This document shows, piece by piece, positions 20,489-29,889 of a stretch of DNA of 64,000 nt (the stretch's first letter is position 1; every line of letters begins with the position of its first letter). Under the pieces are notes generated by a model. The model was not told where the DNA came from. It saw only the letters and a program-made list of their open reading frames with translations, and ran no database searches. Origin of the DNA: Populus alba (taxonomy: Eukaryota; Streptophyta; Magnoliopsida; Malpighiales; Salicaceae). The translations under genes and the position numbers were made by a program. Location: positions 13,249,493 to 13,313,492 of the forward strand of contig NC_133287.1 in NCBI RefSeq assembly GCF_005239225.2. The letters run 5' to 3'.

Positions 20489-22224
20489 AATGTCTGAAAT
20501 ACAACGAATTCAGCGACACAAAACGTTGACGTAGCTTTCCAATTGCGATCTATAGGCCAGCAACTTGAGCTGTTGTCTAGGACGTACAAGGATCTGAAAG
20601 ATGAGGTGAATTCGATAAAGCAACAGAATAGTGGGGCTGATCGCTGGGGAAATACGGTCCGTATGGCGGCACGGAATGTCAGATCTTGATTTTGAAGAGT
20701 TTGTTGATGAAAACGCAGATAGGGGTGAAGATGACTAATGATTTTGCATCAGTTGCCCAAGGAATCAGGTCTGGACCGAATAGGGCTAAGAGGAATGTGA
20801 ATTTTCGTGGCATGAGCACTTATGAAGATATGGATTGAGGGACTTGGACACCATTAAACTGAAAATTCCTACCTTTCAAGGTAAAAACATCCGAGGCTTA
20901 TTTGGAGTGGGAGAAAAAGGTAGATTGTATTTTTGATTGTCATAGCTATTCTGAATAGAAAAAGGTGAAATTGGTGATAATTGAGTTTACGGAGTGTGCG
21001 TTGATTTGGTGGGATCAGATTGTGATCAGTAAAAAAAGGAATGGAGAGCGACCCGTTCAGACTTGGGGGGAGATGAAAGTCTTAATAAGGAGATGATTTG
21101 TGCCAAACCACTATTACAGAGACTTATATCTGAAGCTCCAAGGTCTGAATCAAGGTTATAAGACAATAGATGAATATCACAAAGAGATGGAGATAACAAT
21201 GATTCGGGCTAATGTTGTTGAGGATAGAGAAGCCACCATGGCTAGATTTCTTAATGGGTTGAATCGGGACATTGCTAATATGGTTGAGCTACAACACTAT
21301 GTGGAGCTAGAGGACATGGTTCACATGGCTACGAAGGTAAAGAGACAACTTAGGAAGGGGCATGCTCGGCTAGCGTTTAATTCGGGTTCGTCGTCATCTT
21401 GGAAGCCGAATCTAAAGAGAGAGGGTACTATCCGGCCAAGATCCTTTGGTCCGTCTAGAATCGAACCACCAAAGGCTAAAGTTGATGTCCCTACTGATGC
21501 CAAAGATAAATATGAAACTCAACCTAAACGTACTCGTGATGTTAAATGTTTCAGGTGTCAGGGACATGGACATTATGCTTCAGAGTGTCCAAACAAGAGA
21601 ATCATGATGATTAGAGATAATGGTGATGTGGAATCTGAAAGTGACAGTTATGATTGTGAAGGCATGCCACCATTGGAGGATAGTGATGGGGATGAGTTAG
21701 CATTACCGATTGAGGAGTCCTTGGTTATAAGGCGAACGCTTCAGGTTCAGGTCAAGGAAGATGATACTTATGAACAAAGGGAGAACATCTTCCATACGCG
21801 TTGTTATGTGCAAAGCAAGGTGTGTGGTTTAATTATAGATAATGGAAGCTGTGTTAATGTTTGTAGTGCCACCCTTGTTATTAAACTAAATTTGTGTACT
21901 GCTAAGCATGCTAAACCATATAGATTGCAATGGCTGAATGATAGTGGTGAAGTGAAAGTGACTAAACAGGTTGTGGTTCCATTTTTTATTGGGAAATATG
22001 TTGATGAAGTTCTGTGCGATGTGGTACCAATGCAAGCAAGTCACATCTTGTTGGGGAGACCATGGCAATATGATAGGGAGGCAATTCATGATGGGGTTAA
22101 AAATAGATATACCATTGTAAAAGATGGTAAAACCATCACTCTTGTATCTCTTACACCCAAACAGGTGTATGATGATCAAATAAAGCTAAAAAATGAGCAT
22201 GAGGCGATGGGGAGAGAAAATTAA
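20489..22224 (+). pseudogene. A1 gag and protease
   Basis: Capsid/nucleocapsid polyprotein and aspartic protease. The start (ATG 20490, MSEIQRIQRH) is followed by frameshifts and stops to about 21098. From 21100 one frame is open for 374 codons: gag segment HYYRDLYLKLQGLNQGYKTI, basic linker, zinc knuckle CFRCQGHGHYASEC (residues 150-163), acidic linker, protease active site IDNGSCVNV (Asp 247, in place of the usual DSG/DTG) and ILLGRPWQYDRE. The frame ends at 22222-22224; the link to pol is lost by a shift. The homologous region in A3 (38923-37107, minus) preserves the gag N-terminus better. Confidence 0.88.
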
Positions 22225-22436
22225 GGTGAGGAACAAGGGGAGAGAAGAACATCAGATTCGGTTAGAACCCAAACCTCCACAACCCATTCGGCCACCCATC
22301 CAAACACAAGCAAATATTCGGCCAACACTCCAAACAAATCAAACCATTCGACCACAACTCAAAAAACACCAAATATGGCCGAGAGTTGGAGGTAAGACAA
22401 GAGGAGTGAGAAAGTCAGTAATGTGATGAGGATTGT

Positions 22437-25427
22437 GTGGAAAAACTAAAGAAACAACCCAATTTTTATGCTAAAGAGGGTGAGGTCAGATCTGTATTTT
22501 TCACAAACAAGCCAATGATTTTACTTGTGTACAAAGAGGCTTACTTTAATACTAATGATCTTGATCATATTGTGCCTAGTGTTGCTATTTCTTTGTTGCA
22601 GGAGTTTAATGATGTGTTTCCCGACGATACTCCTAGCGGATTACCACTATTGAGGGGGATAGAGCATCAGATTGATTTCGTACCCGGAGCTTCAATTCCT
22701 AACCGACCAGCTTATAGAAGCAATCCCGAGGAGAAAAAGGAGCTTCAAAGGCAAGTTGATGAGCTGATGGAAAAGGGCTACATTCGTGAGAGTATGAGCC
22801 CGTGTGCTGTACCCGTGCTACTTGTGCCAAAAAAGGATGGAACATGGAGGATGTGTGTTGATTGATGAGCCATCAACAACATAATGATAAAGTATAGACA
22901 TCCCATTCCTAGGCTTGATGACATGTTAGATGAGTTACATGGATCCTATATTTTTTCTAAAATTGACTTAAAAAGCGGGTACCATCAAATTAGGATGAAA
23001 GAAGGTGATGAGTGGAAAACAACATTTAAGACTAAGCATGGTTTGTATGAATGGTTAGTAATGTTGTTTGGACTTACAAATGCACCTAGTACGTTTATGC
23101 GTTTAATGAATCATGTGTTGCGTGCATTCATAGGTAAGTTTGTGGTTGTGTATTTTGATGACATTTTGATATATAGCAAGAACTTAACTAAGCATCTTGA
23201 TCATTTGCGTAATGTGTTGCGTAATGAGAAATTATATGCTAATCTTAAAAAGTGTGCCTTTTGCATGGAGAAAATTGTGTTTCTTAGCTATGTTGTAACT
23301 GCACAACAGGGTATTGAGATGGATGAGGAGAAAGTTAAGGCCATCCGGGATTGGCCTACACCCAAATCAGTAAGTGAGGTAAGGAGTTTTCATGGGCTAG
23401 CTAGTTTTTACAGGCGTTTTGTGAACGATTTCAGCACACTAGCTGCGCCCTTGAATGAAGTTGTTAAAAAGTCAGTTGGGTTTAGATGGGGGGAGGAACA
23501 AGAGTTGGCTTTTATTCTTTTGAAAGACAAATTATGTTCTGCACCTGTTTTGGCTTTTCCTGACTTTATGAAAGCATTTGAAATAGAATGTGATGCGTCT
23601 GGAATAGGAATAGGAGCTATTTTGATGCAGGATTGGAGACCTATTGCGTATTTCAGTGAGAAGTTAAATGGAGCGACCTTGAACTATCCCACTTACGACA
23701 AAGAACTCTATGCTTTGGTAAGAGCACTTGAGACATGACAACATTACTTGTGGCCAAAAGAGTTCGTAGTCCATTCGGATCATGAGTCCTTGAAACATCT
23801 AAAAGGACAAGGTAAGTTGAATAGGAGGCATGCAAAATGGGTTGAATTCATTGAAACTTTTCCTTACGTAATCAAGTATAAGCAAAGGAAAGAGAACTTC
23901 GTAGCTGATGCACTTTCGCGCAGGTATGTTCTTTTACACACCATGAATACTAGATTGTTAGGTTTTGAATATGTGAAGGAATTGTATGATAATGATTCTG
24001 ACTTTGCTGAGATTTATAATGCATGTGGACATTCAGTTTTTGGTAAGTTTTATTTGATGGATGGTTATTTGTTCAAAGAGAATAGATTGTGTGTTCCTGC
24101 TAGTTCTTTGCGTGAATTGCTTGTTCGTGAAGCACATGGGGGTGGTTTAATGGGTCACTTTGGGGTCGCAAAAACCTTGGATGTATTGCATGAGCATTTC
24201 TATTGGCCAAAGATGAAAAGAGATGTGCAACGAATTTGTGAACAGTGCATTGCTTGTAGAAAGACAAAATCTAGAGTACAACCGCATAGACTATATACAC
24301 CATTACTTGTGCCTACTGAACCTTGGGTAGATATCTCTATAGACTTTGTTTTAGGTTTACCTAGGTCAAAGAAAGGTAGAGACTCTATTTTCGTTGTGGT
24401 TGATAGGTTTTCTAAAATGACGCATTTCATTGCATGCCATAAAACAGATGATGCATCTCATATCACAGACTTGTTCTTTACGGAGATTGTACGTTTGCAT
24501 GGCATTCCTAAGAGTATAGTGTCAGATCGTGATGTTAAGTTTCTTAGTTACTTTTGGAAGACCTTATGGGGAAAGTTGGGAACTAAACTCTTATTTTCGA
24601 CAACATGCCATCCTCAAACAGATGGACAAACTGAGGTAATGAATAGAATATTATCCCAACTTTTATGTGTTGTAATTCAAAAGAATTTGAAAAGTTGGGA
24701 AGAATGTTTGCATTTTGTTGAGTTTGCTTATAATAGAACTGTGCATTCGACTACTACTTTTTCTCCTTTTGAAATTGTTTATGGTTTTAATCCACTAACT
24801 CCTATGGATTTAATTCTTTTACGTTTTGAAGAAAGGGTAAGTTTAGATGGTGAAAAGAAGGCAAAGATGGTGAGAGAACTCCATGAGGGAGTTCGACTAC
24901 AAATAAAGAAAAAGAACAAAGTTTACTCTTCTAAAGCAAATAAGGGACGTAAACTGGTTGTTTTCCAACCCGGTGATTGGGTTTATGTGCACATGTGTAA
25001 GGAACGATTTCCTAACCAAAGGAAATCAAAATTACAGCCTCGTGGTGATGGTTCATTTCAGGTTTTAGAGAGAATCAATGACAACGCATACAAAATTGAC
25101 CTTCCAGGTGAGTATAGTGTTAGTGCTACCTTTAATGTTGCTGATCTTATGTTGTTTGACACAGATTTTGATTCGATGTCAAATCCTTTCGAGGAGAGAG
25201 GGGATGATGCAGACCAACCCAAAAACACCAGCAAGGACCCATTACATGTTCCAAATGGACCAATGACTCGGTCTAAGACAAAGACATTGGAAGACGCATT
25301 GAATGCATTGGTTTTGAAGGTTTCCACCAAGTTAGAATTGGAAGATCCATTGAAGTATCAAGAGGAGATCCTAGTACATCTTATCCATGTGCAAGAGGGG
25401 TCCAATACAACCTTATTTGGGTCATGA
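22437..25427 (+). pseudogene. A1 pol: reverse transcriptase, RNase H, integrase
   Basis: Nearly one continuous frame with TGA stops at 22863-22865 and 23736-23738, each probably one substitution. [49 protein letters not shown] and the catalytic YFDDILIYS. RNase [38 protein letters not shown]. Integrase: zinc region with [10 protein letters not shown] and CEQCIAC, catalytic [20 protein letters not shown] and TDGQTEV, then [20 protein letters not shown] and a tail with GPMTRSKTK. The last 223 bp of coding sequence (from 25205) are in the 3' LTR. Unlike A3, it keeps RNase H. Confidence 0.93.
25191..25204 (+). other. A1 polypurine tract
   Basis: GAGGAGAGAGGGGA immediately before TGATGCAGACC, inside the pol reading frame. 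Confidence 0.8.
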
Positions 25428-25531
25428 GATGAGGACAGCAAAGGAAACAAAAGAATCCTACCACAACTTGAAAACAACATGGTGGCTACCTTTTCCTTTT
25501 GTTTCTAGGATTAAGGGGCTACATGGAAGGC

Positions 25532-25540
25532 TATAAATAA
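25532..25540 (+). promoter_or_regulatory. LTR TATA box
   Basis: TATAAATAA within the 180-bp block that distinguishes long family A LTRs. The equivalent on the minus strand in A3 is TTATTTATAG at about 34619-34628. Confidence 0.6.
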
Positions 25541-26020
25541 GTCTTCAATAAGTTATGTACTATTTTAGTTCATTCTCTTCTTCTCATCGCAGAACATGGA
25601 TTTAATATTAGGGGCTTTATTTTATTTTGTTAGCTACAACCCAAGGCTTGTTTGGGCTTAATTAATACTTTATTTTAAGCTAGGATCCAAAGCTTGTTTG
25701 GATTAAGTTATGGGATTTTCAGTTTAGGGTTTTGGGCCAGTTTTGAGTGGACCTCATATAAGTCCACATAAGGGATCCATTAGGGATAACTTTTCAAGAA
25801 CTATTTAAACTCATGTAGGCCAAAATTTCGGCAGCTTTGATGAATATTATTCTGAATTTTTCAGTTTTAACGTGTGAGAGTGATTCTTGCATTCTTCAGT
25901 TCTTGAATGAACTGAATCTGACTTATCGAAGATTAACTAGCTTCGTGGCGTCATTCTACTCATTCCAATAGTGTTGGTGCCTTAGGAAAGGTTTCCATTG
26001 TGTCACACTCTTATCAGACT

Positions 26021-26732
26021 TGATGCGAACCTCGTGATCACGTGGTCACGCAACCCATAATCAAGATTGAGATCTGATCCTGGAAAGCCGAAATAGGTCT
26101 GATATGAGTGCGACACAATGGAAACCTGCCCCAAGGCACCAACACTATTGGAATGAGTAGAATGACGCCACGAAGCCAGTTAATCTTTGATAAGTCAGAT
26201 TTAGTTCGTTCAAGAACTGAAGAATGCAAGAATCACTCTCACACATTAAAACTGAAAAATTCAGAATAATAATCATCAAAGCTGCCAAAATTTTGGCCTA
26301 CATGAGTTTAAATAGTTCTTGAAAAGTTAACCCTAATGGACCCTTTATGTGGACTTATATGAGGTCCACTCAAAACTGGCCCAAAACCCTAAAATGAAAA
26401 GCCCATAACTTAATCCAAACAAGCCTTGGATCCTAGCTTAAAACAAAGTGTGAATTAAGCCCAAACAAGCTTTGGGCTGTAGCTAACAAAATAAAATAAA
26501 GCCCTTATCTCATGGCCCAAATAAGGTTGTATTGGACCCCTCTTGCACATGGATAAGATGTACTAGGATCTCCTATTGATACTCCAATGGACCTTCCAAT
26601 TCTAACTTGGTGGAAACCTTCAAAACCAATGCATTCAATGCGTCTTTCAATGTCTTTGTCTTAGACCGAGTCATTGGTCCATTTGGAACATGTAATGGGT
26701 CCTTGCTAGTGTTTCTGGGCTGGTCCACATCA
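26021..26732 (-). repeat. Solo family A LTR nested in the A1 3' LTR
   Basis: Inverse copy, TGATGCGAACC to GTCCACATCA, with target duplication AGACT (26016-26020) and AGACC (26733-26737), one base having mutated. Short form without the TATA block. The two LTRs are in opposite orientation and can form a large hairpin. Confidence 0.92.
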
Positions 26733-26812
26733 AGACCTCTTTCGGCTTTCCGGGATTAGATCTCAATCTTGATTGTGGGTTGCGTGACCACGTGATCACA
26801 AGGTTCGCATCA

Positions 26813-27960
26813 GTATGAATATTCTGAAGAAAGGAAGTGCAAGGTGGCAGCACTTGAGTTTACGAATTATACTTTTTTATGGTGGGAAAACTTAAAGATT
26901 CAGAGGAGAAGGGACGAAGAAGAGGACATTACAAGATGGGCAACTATGAAAAGAGTGATGAAGAAATGTGTTGCTAATTACAATAAACAGGAGCTATACA
27001 TCAAACATCAGACTTTGTGACAAGGATCTTTGAGCGTGGAAGAGTATGTGAAAGAGTTTGAGTTGCTGCTGATTCGATGTGAATTAATGGAACCCCAAGA
27101 GCAAACAATAGCTAGATTTATTGGACGGTTGAATCATAGCCATACATCTTCCTTGAGGAAGTTATATGTCAAGCACAACAAGGGATGTTTCTACGCCTAC
27201 ACGAACATGGAGCACACCTAAACGAGATGAGAAGGTGGAGTGTAGTAAGGGGAATAACAGTTCTGATTCTTTAAAGGGAAAGGAGAAGGTGATAGAACCT
27301 CAACATCCTAGGAGGTCTCGGGACATCAAGTGCTTCAAGTGCTTATGACATGGGCACATTGTTCGGAATGTCCAAATAAAAGGGTGATGATTTTGCATGG
27401 GGATTATGGAGAGCTAATCAATAGAGATGAGGTTGAAATTGAAGATAAAGATGAGGTACAAGTGGCTGAACAAGAAGAGGATTTCGAACCAGTGAAGGGA
27501 GATTTGTTGGTTGTGCAACGAGTTCTAAATTCACAAATTGACATTAGTGATGAGCAACGCGAGATCTTTCATACTCGATGTCAGATTCGAGATAAGGTGA
27601 GTGGGATGATCATTGATAATGGAAGTTGCACTAATGTTGCGTCAACTACCTTGGTGGAGAAATTGGGTTTAACTACCCTTCCACATCCCAGGCCGTATAG
27701 TTTGCAATAGCTGAATGAGAATAGGGAGATTCGAGTAACAAAGCAAGTCTGTGTACCTTTTTCCATAAAACCTATCACGATGAGGTTTTGTGTGATATTG
27801 CGCTAATGTCAACTAGCCATTTGTTGCTGGGTCATCCATGACAATTTGATAAGGATGTGACCTACAATGAACAAAAGAACATTTATTCTCTTATGCTGAA
27901 TGGAAAGAAGGTGAACTTGTTACCATTGAGTTCTCAACAGGTTAGAGAGGATCAATTATG
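26813..27960 (+). pseudogene. Gag and protease remnant of another Ty3/gypsy family
   Basis: Broken reading frames give gag motifs (EYSEERKCKVAALEFTNYT, WATMKRVMKKCVANYNKQEL, SVEEYVKEFELLLIRCE, QTIARFIGRLNHS), a decayed zinc knuckle region (IKCFKC ... CSECPNKRV) and protease (MIIDNGSCTNVASTTLVEKL, then a stop, LLGHPW-FDKDV). No LTR or pol is attached. It is cut by A1 on the left and meets the T1 element at about 27960. It differs from family A gag throughout. Confidence 0.82.
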
Positions 27961-28090
27961 AAGCCAACAAATATCTTCAAGAATGGTTTTAATAAAACTG
28001 ACTCCTTACTCTGCCATCCTAATAACAATTTTGTCAAATGGTTTTAATAATAGCAAAAACAGTTAGTAAGTTGGTTTGTTTTTAACTACT

Positions 28091-28130
28091 ACCCTCTCCC
28101 CCCAACAAAAACGAGACATTGTCCTCAATG
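28091..28130 (-). other. Purine-rich tract and post-coding motif at the T1 3' end
   Basis: On the minus strand it reads CATTGAGGACAATGTCTC and then GTTGGGGGGAGAGGG. This motif pair is typical of the region after the last ORF in plant Tat/Athila elements. Here it follows LOG rather than pol, so ORF-X and LOG lie inside the element. Confidence 0.65.
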
Positions 28131-28288
28131 TCCTAAGGCGGAAAGATAGAGTATAGAAGACATCACCTGAAACAGCGAACAATGACAAACCTGAAACACA
28201 CTTAAACAAATATAAGAAGTAACAAAACAAAATAATATGCTATTAATAAAACCAAAAGACACAAGGTTTCACAAATGAAGGCTCAAAT

Positions 28289-28881
28289 CTAATCTAAGCT
28301 TTCTTTAGTTGACCAATTTAGGCGAGTCATGCAGGGATCAATGACAGGGATGAAAGATTGTAGTTGATCAATCAATTGTCATGCCGAAGATGTTATAAAT
28401 TCCTGTTCCACAGCTTGATCAAGAAAAGACAACAAATTATCATAGAAACCATTAACATTTAACAAACCTATAGGTTTATGGTGAATGTGCAGTTGGACCC
28501 AAGAGGAAATATGAAAGATCTCTTCCAATGTGCCCAAACCACCTGGCAAGGCAATGAAGGCATCAACATGGTTAAACATGGCATTCAGTCGATCAGACAT
28601 TGTGGGGACCTGTAGTTCTTCTCTAATTGTTTTTCTAATGATGTCCCCATTTGCTAAAGCTTTGGGGACAACCTCAAAACTTAACTGTCTCCTAAAAATA
28701 CAGCTATTGACACCCCCCCCATTAACCCAAGGCTGCCTCCCTCATACACTAAATGAATCTTTCTCTCAGCTAATACCTGACCAAGATGATTTGCTAATTC
28801 TAAAAACTCTTTTTCTTTCCCAAGACTAGATCCAGCGAAAACACAAATATTTCTTATATGATGACTTGAGGAACCTATCAT
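28289..28881 (-). pseudogene. LOG-like cytokinin riboside 5'-monophosphate phosphoribohydrolase in T1 (beta copy)
   Basis: LOG enzymes release active cytokinin bases from their riboside monophosphates. ATG at 28881-28879 (MIGSSSHHIRNICVFAGSSL). It has the binding loop YEGGSLGLMGGVS (first Gly changed to Glu), VVPKALANGD, DRLNAMFNHVDAFIALPGGLGTLEEI with the diagnostic PGGxGTxxE motif, and HHKPIGLLNVNGFYDNLLSF. A one-base loss in the A-run near 28691 shifts frame, and TGA at 28381-28379 precedes about 29 further in-frame codons ending at 28289. The total of about 197 codons is near the usual 200-220. No intron interrupts it, whereas ordinary plant LOG genes have several. It lies on the same strand as pol, 240 bp after ORF-X. 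Confidence 0.9.
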
Positions 28882-28945
28882 TTCTACACACTTTTATATT
28901 TGATGAATGTATGGGTTAAGTAGAAATGAAGAGAAGGAAGAGAAG

Positions 28946-28953
28946 AATTTATA
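28946..28953 (-). promoter_or_regulatory. Possible TATA box upstream of LOG
   Basis: TATAAATT on the minus strand, 65 bp before the LOG ATG and followed by a C/T-rich leader. The spacing fits a plant core promoter. It is conserved in the alpha copy. Functional status is unknown. Confidence 0.4.
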
Positions 28954-29119
28954 GTTGAGAAATTGAAGATGCAATCATACCACCTATATGTAGGCCAATT
29001 GTTGTCTCACACACTCTTTCTTTATTTATTTATTTTGAAAAAGCATGTATATACAAGTAGTTGTGATTGTGGCTCACATCTTTCTTTCGTTTTACGTCCA
29101 AGAACGGCTTAAACGCCCT

Positions 29120-29668
29120 CTATAGGTTGAGGATAGGCTTCCCATCTAGTTTTCTTAAAAACTGGCTAACAGAGTCTTTTTTAGTTAGATTCCCAAGACT
29201 AAGTTGAGCATGTTCTTTATGGAATTATGACCATAAATCATGAATTGCACGATGCACATCTCTACTAGGATGCGTCTCAAGGGTCAACAGAAGATTATCT
29301 AAAGAACCCTTACTCAGGCCATCCTTAATGAATTGTATTTTATCTTCACGGTTTAAAGATATCATTCCTAAAGAACGACATGTCGCATTACAAGTCTATC
29401 TGACACATCTGTGACAGACTTTCAGTTGTTTTGCACGATGTTTCTTCGCAAAAGTGCTTTTACTTGTTCCAAGCATGTGTGAAATGAAAGAATTAGAAGA
29501 CTCACTTGATAATCCGACCTTTGCTTCAATTAGCCAGCAAATATCTTCAAGAATTCCATGATTCATTAACAACATCAATCTTGCACAACTAGCACGGTAA
29601 ATTTTTGTAATCGTATTTGGAGGTAAAGCGGGAAAATACCTTTTCAATTTTTCAAGAGTGGTGTCCAT
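29120..29668 (-). pseudogene. ORF-X, cysteine-rich protein in env position of T1 (beta copy)
   Basis: 182 codons from ATG 29668-29666 to TAG 29122-29120. There is one TAG inside the Cys cluster (29398-29396, at a position that is Trp in the alpha copy) and one TAA near 29215. Residues 1-70 are helical and hydrophobic/basic (MDTTLEKLKRYFPALPPNTI). Residues about 72-84 are basic (STFAKKHRAKQLK). Residues 85-97 carry Cys-x2-Cys-x4-Cys-x3-Cys. The C-terminal 80 residues have no known fold. It begins about 230 bp after the integrase frame closes. The basic run joined to a Cys cluster resembles plant-virus cysteine-rich nucleic-acid-binding proteins. It is not an envelope protein: no transmembrane segment is seen. 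Function in the element is unknown. Confidence 0.72.
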
Positions 29669-29889
29669 TTTCAAAAGAGAATTGGGGAAGAGATTCAAAA
29701 AAGGGAGAAAGAGCAAAGAATTGTACAAATATATACAAATATCAGTTATTATAGGAAACTGAAAGAACCGACTTAAGTCACGGAGTATCGTTATCCGCCA
29801 TTTGACTAGGGTGAGAGAGAGACTAGCAAAACCAAAAGAAAACACAAAACAATGTGAGAAAAAGAATCAACCTTTATATACAGGATCAC

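Larger units (their letters stand above)
18813..26812 (+). mobile_element. Ty3/gypsy element A1 (family A), nearly complete
   Basis: Order: 5' LTR (start lost in gap), tRNA-Met primer site, 1.2-kb leader, gag, protease, RT, RNase H, integrase, polypurine tract, 3' LTR. The integrase domain order after RT places it in Ty3/gypsy. The C-terminal tail with GPMTRSKTK and overlap of pol with the 3' LTR recall plant chromoviruses such as the CRM clade. The gag N-terminus is frameshifted and pol has two TGA codons, so it is not autonomous. It lies next to a gag remnant of another gypsy family (26813-27960). Confidence 0.92.
25205..26812 (+). repeat. A1 3' LTR, long form, split by a solo LTR
   Basis: LTR sequence 25205-26020 resumes at 26738 and ends GGTTCGCATCA at 26812. 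Without the insert and duplicated target it is 891 bp, equal to the A3 LTR. The long form includes the U3 block (25435-25615) missing from the short LTRs. Flank after the LTR is GTATG. Confidence 0.9.

Noticed and set aside
29120..29668. ORF-X as a retroviral envelope protein, suggested by its place after pol
   Set aside because: No signal peptide, transmembrane segment or glycosylation pattern; instead a basic run and Cys cluster.
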